From an uncultured Duganella sp. (GTDB lineage: Bacteria; Pseudomonadota; Gammaproteobacteria; Burkholderiales; Burkholderiaceae), in the NCBI GenBank assembly GCA_946482635.1, contig CAMLSG010000021.1, forward strand, positions 1-36,127: a stretch of 36,127 nucleotides of DNA. Direction: 5' to 3'. Numbering within the stretch: the first letter of the stretch is position 1; each line of letters starts with the position of its first letter. Below, piece by piece: positions 1 to 9,235 of this stretch. The notes beneath the pieces were generated by a model that ran no database searches, had not been told where the DNA came from, and saw only the letters and a list, made by a program, of their open reading frames with translations. The position numbers and the translations under genes were made by a program.

Positions 1-201
1 GCCTCGCTGATGTATGGACGCGTGCTGGTGGCCGAAGGCGACCGCCGTGGCGTCGATCACCTGCGCGAAGCTGCCCTGAACGAGCCAAGGCTGCTGGATG
101 AAGCCGCGCAACGCGGCTACCAGTTCCTGCTGGAGCGGGACGGCGAGGCCGTGGCCAATCGCTGGTGGGGCAGCATCGTGCCCCAGGACGAACCGGCTTA
201 A
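1..201 (+). CDS. C-terminal end of a TPR-like protein, possibly an M48-type peptidase (5' truncated)
   Basis: The reading frame is open from the first base of the window to a TAA at 199-201, giving the last 66 residues of a longer protein. The visible part is helical and resembles a TPR-like tail: a GRVLVAEGD stretch, then [10 protein letters not shown], then a segment with paired Ala and Leu ending in Trp-Trp. Similar tails follow the catalytic domain in some betaproteobacterial M48 metallopeptidases, but no zinc motif is inside the window, so that assignment is a guess. Its stop codon overlaps the thyA stop on the other strand: the bases TTAA at 198-201 serve both genes, so the two are convergent with no intergenic space. 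Confidence 0.6.
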   Translation, partial: ASLMYGRVLVAEGDRRGVDHLREAALNEPRLLDEAAQRGYQFLLERDGEAVANRWWGSIVPQDEPA

Positions 202-1169
202 ACCGCCATCGGCGCCGTCAGCGGCGCGTGATGCTGGTAGCCTTCCAGCGTGAAGTCGGAAGGCTCGATCTTCTCCAGCCATTCCGGCTCGTATTTGCCG
301 GTTTCCGCGAAGGATGGCACGCGGCTGTTGATGCGCAGCTGCGGCAGCGGCAGCGGCTCGCGCTTCAACTGCTCCTGCACCATTTCCATGTGGTTCTCGT
401 AAATGTGCGCGTCGCCGATAAAGTAGCTGAACCAGCGCGGCTGGTAGCCGGTCAGGCGCGCCACGAGGTGCAGCAGGGCGGCGCCTTCTGCGATATTGAA
501 CGGCGTGCCGAGGCCAATGTCATTGCTGCGCACATAAAGGCACAGCGAGATTTCACGCGTGGTGGCGTTCGGGATGAACTGGTACAGCAGGTGGCAGGCT
601 GGCAGCGCCACCTGGTCCAGCACCGCCGGGTTCCAGCCGTGGAACAGGATGCGGCGGCTCGACGGATTGTTGACGATGGTGTCCAGGCACTCGCGCAACT
701 GGTCGATAGCCTTGTACATCAGGATTTTCTGCACGCCGTCTTCTTCCAGCGGCGCGACCTGGCGGAAGCCGTTGCGCTCCGCGTCTGCAATCTGTGCGGC
801 CGCGCCGGCGTCCAGCACCTTATAGCCGGGCCACTGGCGCCATTGCACGCCGTATACCGGGCCCAGGTCGTCGGTGCCGGTGCGGTGGGGGTTGGCCAGC
901 CATTGGGCGTTCTCGTTGGCGTTCTGGTCCCATACCTTGCAGCCCAGGGCGCGGAAGTCGGCGGCGCTGCGGGAAGCGCGCAGGAAGGCGCACAGTTCGC
1001 CGACCACGGATTTGAAGGCCAGCTTCTTGGTCGTGACGGCGGGGAAGCCGTCGTTCATGTCGAAGCGCATCATGGCGCCGGGCACGCTCAGGGTGCGGAT
1101 GCCGGTGCGGTTGTCCTGCCAGCTTCCTTGTTCCAGCACGGTGCTGATCAATTCTTTGTACTGCTTCAT
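198..1169 (-). CDS. thyA: Thymidylate synthase ThyA
   Basis: Makes dTMP from dUMP with 5,10-methylene-tetrahydrofolate as methyl donor, in the cytoplasm. The 323-residue product has the family motifs: the phosphate-binding Arg21 in DNRTG, an SRR pair at 171-173, the catalytic Cys192 in LPACH, the RSND...PFNIA block with Asn225, and GDAHIYENH with His255 and Tyr257. At 323 residues it is about 60 longer than the E. coli enzyme; most of the extra length lies at about residues 85-165, before the SRR motif, as in the long (Lactobacillus-type) ThyA form. The start is 12 nt after the stop of the upstream helicase gene, so it is probably the last gene of the long minus-strand operon. The stop codon overlaps that of the convergent gene. 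Confidence 0.97.
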   Translation of the reverse strand: MKQYKELISTVLEQGSWQDNRTGIRTLSVPGAMMRFDMNDGFPAVTTKKLAFKSVVGELCAFLRASRSAADFRALGCKVWDQNANENAQWLANPHRTGTDDLGPVYGVQWRQWPGYKVLDAGAAAQIADAERNGFRQVAPLEEDGVQKILMYKAIDQLRECLDTIVNNPSSRRILFHGWNPAVLDQVALPACHLLYQFIPNATTREISLCLYVRSNDIGLGTPFNIAEGAALLHLVARLTGYQPRWFSYFIGDAHIYENHMEMVQEQLKREPLPLPQLRINSRVPSFAETGKYEPEWLEKIEPSDFTLEGYQHHAPLTAPMAV

Positions 1170-1181
1170 GCGTTTCTCCGA

Positions 1182-2693
1182 TTATCGTTTGTTTCCGCGG
1201 CCGCCGGTCTTGGCGGCAGCAGCGCGGCCTGCAGCGCGGGCAGCCGACTTGGCGCCGCGCGTTGCGGTAACGACGACTTTGCCGCCGCCACCGCTGCCTG
1301 CACGACTGCCAGTGCCAGTGCCAGTGCCTGCGCCGGGACTGCCAGCGCGCGCACCGTAGATTGGTCCGCGCGAGCGCGGTTTTTCTTTTGGCGGCAGCTC
1401 TTCTTTCAGGCCGCCAAAGCCGCCCGCAGGACGCGGCGCATCATCTTTCAAAGGCGCTTTTGCCGCCGGTCGTTGCGGCTTGGCGGCGCTCTTGGCCGGC
1501 TTGGCGGCAGCAGGGCGAGCGGCAGGCGCAGCCGGCGTGCCGGTCGACGGCACGCGGTGGTCGGCCTCGAAGCCGGCTTCTTCCTGGCGCGGCAGCACCG
1601 TGCCGGTCAGTTTTTCGATCGCGCGCAGCAGGTCGACTTCATCCGCGCAGACCAGTGAGACTGCTTCTCCCTCGGCGCCGGCGCGGCCGGTGCGGCCGAT
1701 GCGGTGCACATAGTCTTCCGCGACCGTCGGCAGGTCGAAGTTCACCACCAGCGGCAGCGCTTCGATATCGAGCCCGCGTGCCGCAACGTCGGTGGCTACC
1801 AGGATTTGCACATCGTTTGCCTTGAAGCGCTTCAGCGCCTTGATGCGGGCCGGCTGCGGCTTGTCGCCATGGATCGAATCGGCCGAGATACCTTCGCCCT
1901 GCAGCAGGTTGACCAACTGCTCGACACCTTTACGCGTCTTGACGAACACCAGTACCTGGCCCCAGCCTTCCTTGCGCAGCAGGTGCACGAACAGCTCGGG
2001 CTTGTTGCGCTTGTCGGTCGTGAACACATGCTGGCGCACGGTGCGTGCGGCCGTATTGGGTGCGCTTGCCTGCACCGTGAGCGGATCGCGCAGCAACTGT
2101 TTCGCCATCGCGCGGATCGAGTCCGGCATGGTGGCCGAGAAGAGCAGCGTCTGGCGCCCGGCCGGCAGGACGGCAAACAGCAAATCCAGGTCGGCCGCAA
2201 AGCCAAGGTCCAGCATGCGGTCAGCTTCATCCAGCACCAGGGCTGCCAATTGGCCGAATTCCAGTGCTCCTTTGCGATGCAGGTCCAGCAGGCGGCCGGG
2301 CGTCGCCACCAGCACGTCCAGGCCTTTGCGCAGCCTGGCCAGTTGCGGCTCCATCGGGACGCCGCCGTAGGCCACGGCGGAACGCAGCGGCAGGTTGAAA
2401 CCGTAAGTGTGGAAGCTCTGGTAGACCTGGTCGGCCAGTTCGCGGGTCGGCACCAGCACCAGGCAGCGCACATGGTTCGGTGCGGCCTGGTCGCCTTCCA
2501 TGGCCAGGCGCTGCAGCAGGGGCAGGGCGAAAGCGGCAGTCTTGCCGGTGCCGGTTTGCGCTGCCGCCAACAGGTCGCGGCCGGCCAGCACGGCGGGAAT
2601 AGCTTGTTTCTGGATTGGCGTCGGCGTGTTGTAGCCAATCGATTCGAGAGTGCGAAGGAGCCCGTCAATCAGGTCCAGCGAGGCAAAACTCAT
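1182..2693 (-). CDS. rhlE: DEAD-box ATP-dependent RNA helicase, RhlE type
   Basis: RNA helicase acting on structured RNA (ribosome assembly, mRNA turnover). Motifs in order: Q-motif near 22-30, Walker A AQTGTGKT at 45-52, PTREL at 82-86, DEAD at 155-158, SAT at 186-188, HRIGRTGR at 330-337. The core ends near residue 370 and is followed by a long basic, Ala/Lys/Gly-rich disordered tail of about 120 residues, typical of RhlE proteins. The ATG at 2693 was chosen because MSFASL leads directly into the helicase fold, a GGAG lies 9 nt upstream, and the ATG overlaps the TGA of the threonine aldolase gene (ATGA). The frame stays open upstream to 2771 but that part lies within ltaE. The tail carries a hexanucleotide tandem repeat at 1307-1330. 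Confidence 0.93.
   Translation of the reverse strand: MSFASLDLIDGLLRTLESIGYNTPTPIQKQAIPAVLAGRDLLAAAQTGTGKTAAFALPLLQRLAMEGDQAAPNHVRCLVLVPTRELADQVYQSFHTYGFNLPLRSAVAYGGVPMEPQLARLRKGLDVLVATPGRLLDLHRKGALEFGQLAALVLDEADRMLDLGFAADLDLLFAVLPAGRQTLLFSATMPDSIRAMAKQLLRDPLTVQASAPNTAARTVRQHVFTTDKRNKPELFVHLLRKEGWGQVLVFVKTRKGVEQLVNLLQGEGISADSIHGDKPQPARIKALKRFKANDVQILVATDVAARGLDIEALPLVVNFDLPTVAEDYVHRIGRTGRAGAEGEAVSLVCADEVDLLRAIEKLTGTVLPRQEEAGFEADHRVPSTGTPAAPAARPAAAKPAKSAAKPQRPAAKAPLKDDAPRPAGGFGGLKEELPPKEKPRSRGPIYGARAGSPGAGTGTGTGSRAGSGGGGKVVVTATRGAKSAARAAGRAAAAKTGGRGNKR
1307..1330. repeat. Hexanucleotide tandem repeat in the helicase tail
   Basis: Three perfect TGCCAG units and one TGCCTG follow each other on the plus strand. 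On the coding strand they encode alternating Gly-Thr in the disordered C-terminal tail of the RhlE-type helicase. A six-base unit keeps the frame, so copy-number change would only add or remove Gly-Thr pairs. Confidence 0.8.
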
Positions 2694-3781
2694 AGCGCGT
2701 CGCTCCATAAAGTGAGGGCTTGGCGGACTTGTTCGTCCGATAGTGCAAGCAGGTTGTCGCCGACATACCATTCGGTATAGCTGGTGCCGGGCAGTTGCGC
2801 GTGCGCGGCGCGGTTCAGCAGCCAGACGCCGTGATGCGCCGCGACTTCGTTACGAAGCTGCAGCAGGCGGTCGCGGTCGACCGGCACATGGATATGCAGC
2901 ATATTCGCATGCGGCTGCGAGGGATTGGCGCGCAGTCGCGGGTAATCGCGCAAGGTGTCGTACAGCCATTGCGTACGGCGGAAATATTCGGGCATGGCCG
3001 CCAGGCGTGCATCGAACTGCATGGCGGCGGCGACTACATAAGGCGTGCGGTGGATGACGTTGCCACCCTGGCGGCGGAACCATTCCTGGGCGCGCGCAAC
3101 GAACGCCCGGCTGCCGAGCAGCATGGCTCCGCCCAGGCCGCCGATGCCCTTGTACAGTGAAACGTAGACGCTGTCGAAGCCCGCCGCAACGTCGGCTGGC
3201 GATCGACCATAGCCGGCGGCCGCTTCCCACAGGCGTGCACCGTCCATGTGCAAATGGATTCCCTGTTCGCGGCAATGGGACTTGATCGCGGCCAGCTCGT
3301 CCCAGCGCGGCGATTGGCCACCCAGTTCGCGGGCAGGCAACTCGAGCGAGACCGCTGCCAGGCGGTCAGGCACCGCCTGTAGTTCGGCGAGCGTGAACGG
3401 GCGGTGCAAGTCGCCCAGCTGGATGGCCTGGAAGTGATCCAGCAACTGGTGGTTGCCGCGTTCGTGCTTGAAGATGTGCGCTGTCGGGTGCAGCGCCACC
3501 AGGCGGCTGCCGCGCTCCATGCAGGCCAGGCGCAGTGCGGTGACCTGGGTCATGGTGCCGGTGATGCAGAAGGCCGCCGCTTCGAAGCCCAGCAGTTCGG
3601 CGACCTTGTGCTCGAAGGACTGTATCAGGTCACCTTCGCCATACACGTCATGGGCGATGCCGTTCGCTTCGCACCATTTGGCCATGGCGGCAAAAGTCTC
3701 GGCCGGCGAGGGCTGGCGGTGGCCCGGCAGGACAACGTTGCAACTCTGGCGCAGTTCGGCGTCGGTCACGTTGCGCCTCAA
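2690..3781 (-). CDS. ltaE: Threonine aldolase family PLP enzyme (beta-eliminating lyase fold)
   Basis: PLP enzyme that cleaves L-threonine or allo-threonine to glycine and acetaldehyde. Visible features: ring-stacking His103 in HIFKHE, Asp180 in HMDGAR pairing with the PLP nitrogen, and the Schiff-base Lys211 in SLYKGIGGLGG. The product has 363 residues, a little longer than E. coli LtaE. The chosen start is TTG at 3781, whose last two bases overlap the TGA of the ABC exporter gene (TTGA); no Shine-Dalgarno is visible, so translation probably depends on coupling. The GTG four codons further in is an alternative. Its own stop overlaps the helicase start. Exact substrate preference (threonine, allo-threonine or phenylserine) cannot be read from sequence. 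Confidence 0.9.
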   Translation of the reverse strand: MRRNVTDAELRQSCNVVLPGHRQPSPAETFAAMAKWCEANGIAHDVYGEGDLIQSFEHKVAELLGFEAAAFCITGTMTQVTALRLACMERGSRLVALHPTAHIFKHERGNHQLLDHFQAIQLGDLHRPFTLAELQAVPDRLAAVSLELPARELGGQSPRWDELAAIKSHCREQGIHLHMDGARLWEAAAGYGRSPADVAAGFDSVYVSLYKGIGGLGGAMLLGSRAFVARAQEWFRRQGGNVIHRTPYVVAAAMQFDARLAAMPEYFRRTQWLYDTLRDYPRLRANPSQPHANMLHIHVPVDRDRLLQLRNEVAAHHGVWLLNRAAHAQLPGTSYTEWYVGDNLLALSDEQVRQALTLWSDAL

Positions 3782-5595
3782 TGGGTCACGTGGACATTGT
3801 GGAATTGCAGCGCCGCCAGGTTGGCGTAGATCCCGCCCAGCGCCACCAGCGACTGGTGGGTGCCGGTTTCGACGATCTTGCCGTCTTCCATGACGATGAT
3901 GCGGTCAGCGCGCTGCACGGTAGCCAGACGGTGCGCAATGATGATCGTGGTGCGTCCAACCATGGCCGCTTCCAGCGCGCCTTGCACCAGGCGCTCGGAT
4001 TCGGCATCCAGCGCGCTGGTTGCTTCGTCGAGCAGCAGCAGCGGCGGATTTTTCAGCAGTGCGCGGGCAATCGCGATACGCTGGCGTTGGCCGCCGGACA
4101 GGCGCACGCCGCGCTCGCCGAGGAAGGACTTGTAGCCGTTCGGCAGGCGCTCGATGAATTCGTGGGCGGCTGCCAGGCGCGCGGCCTGGATCACTTCCTG
4201 GTCGGTCGCGTCGGCGCGGCCGTAGCGGATGTTCTCCATCGCGTCGGCCGAGAAGATCACCGTATCCTGCGGCACGATGCCGATGGCGCCGCGCAGGGTG
4301 TGCAGGTCGAGCAGGCGGATATCGGTGCCGTCGAGGCGAATCGCGCCCGATTGCGGATCGTAGAAACGCAGCAGCATCTGGAACAGGGTGGTCTTGCCGG
4401 CGCCGGAAGGGCCGACCACGGCAATAGTCTCACCCGGCTTGATATCGAGCGTCACATGGTCCAGGGCCAGGGTGTCGGGACGCGATGGATAGCAGAACGA
4501 CACCTCGGCCAGGCTCAGCGCCGCGCCATTGGCGGCGCGCGGCGGCAGGTCTTGCGGCTGCGCGGGGTTCTGGATGTCGGAGCGCACGGCCAGCAGTTCT
4601 AGCAGGCGTTCGGTGGCGCCGGCTGCGCGCTGGGCTTCACCCATCACTTCCGACAGGGCGCCAATGGCGCCTGCGACGATGGACGCGTACAGGATGAACT
4701 GGCCCAGGTCGCCGCCGGTCATGGTGCCTTCCAGCACGGCGTGGGCGCCCAGCCACAGCACGAACACGATGGTGCCGAACACCAGCACGATGGCCAGCAT
4801 GGTCAGGAATGCGCGTGCCTGGATGCGGCGCATGGCGGTGCTGAAGGCGCCCTCAACGGAGCCTCCGAAGCGTTTTGCTTCGAGGTTCTCGTGGGTGAAG
4901 GCCTGCACGGTCGGCATGGCGTTCAGGATCTCGCCAGCCATGGCGGAAGCATCGGCTACGCGGTCCTGGGAATCGCGCGACAGCTTGCGCACGCGGCGGC
5001 CGAAGATCACGATCGGCAGCACCGTCAGCACCAGCAGGCCGATGATGATGGAGGACAGCTTCGGGCTGGTCACGAACAGCATCACCAGTCCACCAAGGAA
5101 CAGCAGCACATTACGCAAGGCCATCGAAATGCTGGTGCCGACCACGCTCTGGATCAGGGTGGTGTCGGTGGTCAGGCGGGACAGCACTTCACCGGTCTTG
5201 GTGGTCTCGAAGAACTCCGGGCTTTGCTGCACCACATGCGAGTAGACGGCATTGCGGATGTCGGCAGTCACGCGCTCGCCCAGCCACGATACGCTATAGA
5301 AGCGCGCCGCCGTGGCCAGCGCGAGGACGGTTGCGACCGCGAACAGGGCCAGGAAGACTTCGTTCACATGGGCCGCGCTGCGCACGCCCGCATTGGCGCC
5401 GAAGCCCAGGTCGATCATCTGCTTGAAGGCGTAGGGAATTGCCAGCGTGGAGGCGGCGGCCACCACCAGGGCGATGCCGGCAATGGCGAAGCGGTTGCGG
5501 TAAGGCTTGAGGAAGGGCAGCAGGCCCCTGAATGCAGCCAGGCTGCCTTTCTTGAGTTCCCGGGCTTCAGGCTGGCCGTTATTGGTGGTGCTCAT
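3778..5595 (-). CDS. ABC exporter half-transporter (MsbA-related, fused TMD-NBD)
   Basis: A 605-residue inner-membrane exporter expected to work as a homodimer. The N-terminal transmembrane domain (about 30-330) has six hydrophobic segments. The ATPase domain has Walker A GPSGAGKT at 395-402, Q-loop near 443, signature LSGGQ at 499-503, Walker B ending LLDEATSALD near 521-530, and switch His555. It resembles the MsbA-related multidrug/lipid group found in alpha- and betaproteobacteria; the cargo is unknown. The start at 5595 is preferred over an in-frame extension to 5841, because the extension lies inside the upstream lipocalin gene and is not membrane-like. It begins 20 nt after that gene's stop. 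It is a complete transporter and need not partner the FtsX permease upstream. Confidence 0.92.
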   Translation of the reverse strand: MSTTNNGQPEARELKKGSLAAFRGLLPFLKPYRNRFAIAGIALVVAAASTLAIPYAFKQMIDLGFGANAGVRSAAHVNEVFLALFAVATVLALATAARFYSVSWLGERVTADIRNAVYSHVVQQSPEFFETTKTGEVLSRLTTDTTLIQSVVGTSISMALRNVLLFLGGLVMLFVTSPKLSSIIIGLLVLTVLPIVIFGRRVRKLSRDSQDRVADASAMAGEILNAMPTVQAFTHENLEAKRFGGSVEGAFSTAMRRIQARAFLTMLAIVLVFGTIVFVLWLGAHAVLEGTMTGGDLGQFILYASIVAGAIGALSEVMGEAQRAAGATERLLELLAVRSDIQNPAQPQDLPPRAANGAALSLAEVSFCYPSRPDTLALDHVTLDIKPGETIAVVGPSGAGKTTLFQMLLRFYDPQSGAIRLDGTDIRLLDLHTLRGAIGIVPQDTVIFSADAMENIRYGRADATDQEVIQAARLAAAHEFIERLPNGYKSFLGERGVRLSGGQRQRIAIARALLKNPPLLLLDEATSALDAESERLVQGALEAAMVGRTTIIIAHRLATVQRADRIIVMEDGKIVETGTHQSLVALGGIYANLAALQFHNVHVTH

Positions 5596-5615
5596 TGCGT
5601 ATTCTACGTTCTTGT

Positions 5616-6683
5616 TCAAAGTTTCATCGGACGGAAATAGCCCGTCAACTCCAGGTAGCCGCGGCCTGCCGGCTTGCCGCGGCGGGTGACCGTCACCGCG
5701 CCCTCCCAGTACACCGCGCCGGTCGAGCGGCGCGAATCCAGCTCCTGGTCCTGTTGCAAAGGACTGACCTGCCACTGTTCTTGGCCGGTGCTGATCAGGG
5801 TGGCGACGGGATACTCGGCTTGGGTGCGCGGCGACTTCCATCGCACCTGCGGGGTAAAACTGACCTGGTCCTGCGAATAGTGCGTGATCTTACCGGATGC
5901 ATCGCGCCATGTCGCGTGGGCCCATAGTTTACCACCTTGGCGGTCCCTTATCTGGAATGCCATCAGTGCGCCGCCATCGTCCAGGTTGATGCCGGCCCAG
6001 TCCCAGCCCGAGGCGGTTGGGTCGAGCACCTGGCTTGACCATTCGTGATCTAGCCAGGTGACTCCCTGCACGGCCACGGGTCTGGCATTGCGGCGGGCCA
6101 GGGTGCCGCTGGTGCGCAATTGGGGCTTGCTATAGTAATAACTTGCTTGTTCGGGCTTCGGGCCTTTGCGCGAGAAGCCGGCATCGCCTTGCAGCAGCAC
6201 GGGCTGGGTCGGCTGCAGCGTTAGCGCGAGAGAAAACTCGGCGGCATCGATGTCGACCTGGTAAGTGCCGTCGCTGGAGCGCTGCATGCGCCAGCCATCC
6301 AGCTGCACGTCGGTATCGTGGGTGGCCGCACCGGCGAGGCCGAAGCCGGCGCGTGCAGTGCGCTGGTCGTGCAGCAGCTTGCCTTGCGACGGGTCGGATA
6401 GCGCGACATGGGCCAGGATGATGTCCTTCGGCGCAAACTGGCTCGGGTTATCGCGGCCATGGCCGGTACTGCTGCGGAAGAAGGTGACCTGGTAGCCGAA
6501 CTGGCGGCCGTCGCCGGTATCCAGCCAGCCGGTGGCGTACCACCATTCCGTCTTGAAGCCGGGATGGGCGCCGAAGTCGCGCGGGAACTGGAGCTGGACG
6601 CCCGGCGTGACGGGCGTGAAGTCGGCGGCCCGCAGCGGCAAATTGATTGCCAGCGCGAGCAAAAGGGAAAGCAGGGCGCGCAT
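5616..6683 (-). CDS. Secreted AttH/CrtC-like lipocalin-fold protein
   Basis: A 355-residue protein with a typical signal peptide at residues 1-20 (MRALL..., hydrophobic core, cleavage after ...LRAA), so it is probably periplasmic or membrane-attached. The mature part matches the lipocalin-like domain related to carotenoid 1,2-hydratase and AttH: an early KTEWWYATGWL, LAHVALSD, WLDHEWSSQ, and a C-terminal YWEGAV...GRGYLELTGY. Family members occur beside FtsX-type permeases, as here. The ATG overlaps the permease TAA by one base (TAATG), so the two are tightly coupled. Biochemical function is not known for this group; carotenoid hydration is unlikely because no carotenoid genes are nearby. Confidence 0.88.
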   Translation of the reverse strand: MRALLSLLLALAINLPLRAADFTPVTPGVQLQFPRDFGAHPGFKTEWWYATGWLDTGDGRQFGYQVTFFRSSTGHGRDNPSQFAPKDIILAHVALSDPSQGKLLHDQRTARAGFGLAGAATHDTDVQLDGWRMQRSSDGTYQVDIDAAEFSLALTLQPTQPVLLQGDAGFSRKGPKPEQASYYYSKPQLRTSGTLARRNARPVAVQGVTWLDHEWSSQVLDPTASGWDWAGINLDDGGALMAFQIRDRQGGKLWAHATWRDASGKITHYSQDQVSFTPQVRWKSPRTQAEYPVATLISTGQEQWQVSPLQQDQELDSRRSTGAVYWEGAVTVTRRGKPAGRGYLELTGYFRPMKL

Positions 6684-9235
6684 TACCAGTCCTCCCTGAC
6701 GGCGCGGATCGGGCCACCGGAAAGCGCCTGGCGGCCGGCGACCAGCGCAGTGGCCGCGGAAGACAGCAGCAGCGCAAGGGCGACAGTGCCCAGCAGCGGC
6801 CAGGGATAGTGCATCTGCATCGTCCAGTGGAAAGATTGGGGGTTGATGACGTGGACCAGCACCAGGCTGATGACCCAGCCGAGTGCGAAACCGGCCAGGA
6901 TGCCGAGGGTGGTCAAGGCGGCGCCTTCCAGCGCCAGGATGCCCAGTACCTGGCCGCGCGTAACGCCAACGTGGCGCAGCATGCCGAATTCGCGCGCCCT
7001 CGCCAGCGTCTGCGCGGAGAAGGTGGCCGCAACGCCGAACAGGCCGATGACGATGGCGATGGCTTCCAGCAGGTAGGTGACGGCGAAGCTGCGGTCGAAA
7101 ATTTTTAGCGTCAGGTTGCGGATTTCCGAAGGGACGCTGGTTTCCAGCAGGTCGCCGAAGGGGAGCTTGCGGATGTTTTCCTGCACCTGCGCCGCGCTGG
7201 CGTTCTTGGCCAGCCAGATGGCGGCGTCGCCGGCGTCGCGGTCGCCCGTCATGGCGATGTAGTCGGACCGGCGCACGATGACGGCGCCGCCGGCGCGTGC
7301 GTAGTCGCGCCATACGCCGGCGACACGGAATTCGCGTTGGTCGCCCTGCAGCGGAAGGCGCAATGTGGCGCCGGTGTGCAGGCCGTACAGGTCGGCCATC
7401 GCTTCCGAGATCCAGGCCGGCGGCATGGAGCCGGCGGCGACGGCGGCGGCCATGGATGACGCGGGCGTGGGCTCGCCGACCAGGACCATCGCCCGGCCTG
7501 GATCGGCAGGATCGACGTCCCGCGCCAGCACGGCCACATTGGCGCGATCCGGAGCCAGCGAAACGGAGCGCACGCGCAGGAACTCGATGCGGGCAATGCC
7601 GGGCACTGCTTGCAGGGCATCCTGCTCGGCGGGCGAGAGGCCGCCCGTGGCGCCGGCCGACCCGCTGCGCGCATACACGTCGGCTGGCAGGATGCGCAGC
7701 ACCCACTCATCGACCGAGGTGCGGAAGCTGGCGACCATGATCGCCATCGCCACCATCAGGCTGAAACTCGCCAAAACGCCGCCCAGGGCGATGCTCGCCT
7801 GGCCCGATGCGTTGGAGAGCCGCGTCAGTGCCAGGGCGCGCACCGGGTTCGCCGTCCTGCGGCGGGCGAGGACGCTGAACGCCATGCCCGACAGCCGCGG
7901 CATCAAAGCGATGGCGCCAACCAGCAGCAGCGCGATCGAAAGGTAGCCGAAGATCGGCAATTCGAGTACCGGCGGCGCGAACGCCATGGCCGCAGCCAGG
8001 CCGAGGCAGGCCAGGCCGGGCCAGGGCCGCGAAAGGGGCCGCAGCGCAGTTTCGTCGGTGCCCGCCTTGAGGGCCACGGCAGGCCGTGCGCGGGCTGCGT
8101 CGAAGGCGGGCGCCAAGCCGCCGAGCAGCGCAACGCCCAACCCAAGCGCGAAGTAGGCCAGCGCTGCGGCGGGCGCCCATTGCACGCTCGGCTGGACGCC
8201 AGCGAAATAGCCAGCCCCGAGGTCGCCGCCGAACAGCCGCAACACGGCGGCTGCCAGTGCGTAGCCGCCAGCCACGCCGAGCGCCGAACCGATGGTTCCC
8301 AGCAAGGCGCCCTCCAGCAGCACCTGGCGGACCAACTGGCGCCGCTCCAGGCCCAGCACGCGCGATAGCGCAAATTCGCCGCGCCGCCGCAGCACGGACA
8401 GGGCCTGCGACGAGAACACCAGGAATGCGCCTGTGAACAAGGCAACCAGGGCGAGCACGCTCAGGTTGACGCGGTAGGCCCGGCTGAGGTTCGCGTTGCG
8501 GCTTTCCTGCTCGGCGTCGTTCGGCTGGCCGATCCGGAACCGGCCGGGAAAATCATGTTCCAGGCGCGCCGCCAAAGAGCGCTCGAAAGCATTTCGATCG
8601 ACGCCATCGCGCAGCTTCAAGTCAACGCGCGAGAGTTTGCCCAGTCGATGGAACTGCCATTGAGCCGCTGCGATGTCCATGACTGCGAAACGCTGGCCGA
8701 CGCGGGCGCGTTGCAGCGAGCCGGCTACGCGCAGCACGGTCACCTTGCTGCCGGCTTGCAGCCGCAGCTCCCCGCCGGGCCGGGATTGCAGCCAGTTCAT
8801 GGCAGCGGGCGACAGGAAGATGGCGTCGTCGGCCAGCGTATCGTAGGGAAGATCTTCTTCCGGCGCGCCGATCAGGTCCGGCGTGATGAAGCCGGCACGG
8901 AACACGTCCAGGCCAATGATCTTGAGGGCCTGCCGCGCGCCGGGCATCGAGGCGTCGAACTCGAGTACAGGGGATGCCACCGCGACTTCCGGCAAGCGCG
9001 CAAGCGTCGGGTAGACCGCCTCGTCAAACGTTGCCTCGGTGCCGCTTACCTGGATATCGGCCTGGCCCGACAGGCTGTGGACGGCGGTGGTAAATTCGTT
9101 CAGCGCCGCCGCGTTGACCAGATGGATGGCAAAACCCAGCGCGACGCCGATCGCGATCGCCGCGATGGCGGTCAGCGCCCGCACCGGGTGCGCGCGCCAT
9201 TCGCCAATGGCCAGCCAGCGCGTCAGCCGCCGCAT
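6683..9235 (-). CDS. ABC transporter permease with tandem FtsX domains (YbbP/AttFG-like)
   Basis: An 850-residue membrane protein. It begins with a short basic segment and a membrane helix (about 15-40), followed by a periplasmic MacB-PCD-like region, then three helices of the first FtsX domain (about 265-400), more membrane segments (about 410-480), a second periplasmic region, and a final three-helix FtsX domain (about 725-840). This is the layout of YbbP-type and LolCE-like permeases that move lipids or hydrophobic compounds by mechanotransmission. They normally need a separate ATPase encoded next door, and none is present here: the gene upstream is a DUF4124 protein, whose end overlaps this start by 13 nt. 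The downstream lipocalin is the usual companion. The start at 9235 fits the domain boundary; a frame extension to 9355 lies within the DUF4124 gene. Confidence 0.9.
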   Translation of the reverse strand: MRRLTRWLAIGEWRAHPVRALTAIAAIAIGVALGFAIHLVNAAALNEFTTAVHSLSGQADIQVSGTEATFDEAVYPTLARLPEVAVASPVLEFDASMPGARQALKIIGLDVFRAGFITPDLIGAPEEDLPYDTLADDAIFLSPAAMNWLQSRPGGELRLQAGSKVTVLRVAGSLQRARVGQRFAVMDIAAAQWQFHRLGKLSRVDLKLRDGVDRNAFERSLAARLEHDFPGRFRIGQPNDAEQESRNANLSRAYRVNLSVLALVALFTGAFLVFSSQALSVLRRRGEFALSRVLGLERRQLVRQVLLEGALLGTIGSALGVAGGYALAAAVLRLFGGDLGAGYFAGVQPSVQWAPAAALAYFALGLGVALLGGLAPAFDAARARPAVALKAGTDETALRPLSRPWPGLACLGLAAAMAFAPPVLELPIFGYLSIALLLVGAIALMPRLSGMAFSVLARRRTANPVRALALTRLSNASGQASIALGGVLASFSLMVAMAIMVASFRTSVDEWVLRILPADVYARSGSAGATGGLSPAEQDALQAVPGIARIEFLRVRSVSLAPDRANVAVLARDVDPADPGRAMVLVGEPTPASSMAAAVAAGSMPPAWISEAMADLYGLHTGATLRLPLQGDQREFRVAGVWRDYARAGGAVIVRRSDYIAMTGDRDAGDAAIWLAKNASAAQVQENIRKLPFGDLLETSVPSEIRNLTLKIFDRSFAVTYLLEAIAIVIGLFGVAATFSAQTLARAREFGMLRHVGVTRGQVLGILALEGAALTTLGILAGFALGWVISLVLVHVINPQSFHWTMQMHYPWPLLGTVALALLLSSAATALVAGRQALSGGPIRAVREDW

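Noticed and set aside
165..1658. Long open frame of about 500 codons on the plus strand opposite thyA and the helicase gene
   Set aside because: It is antisense to two well-supported genes, has no domain I recognise and is rich in Arg, Ala and His as expected for a high-GC shadow frame.
5616..7706. One fused protein of almost 700 residues ending in the lipocalin domain
   Set aside because: The first part is out-of-frame reading of the permease gene. The ATG at 6683 begins a signal peptide and overlaps the permease stop, so it is the real start.
3778..9235. The exporter ATPase as the missing partner of the FtsX permease
   Set aside because: It is fused to its own six-helix membrane domain and belongs to the ABCB class; FtsX-type permeases use separate LolD-like ATPases.
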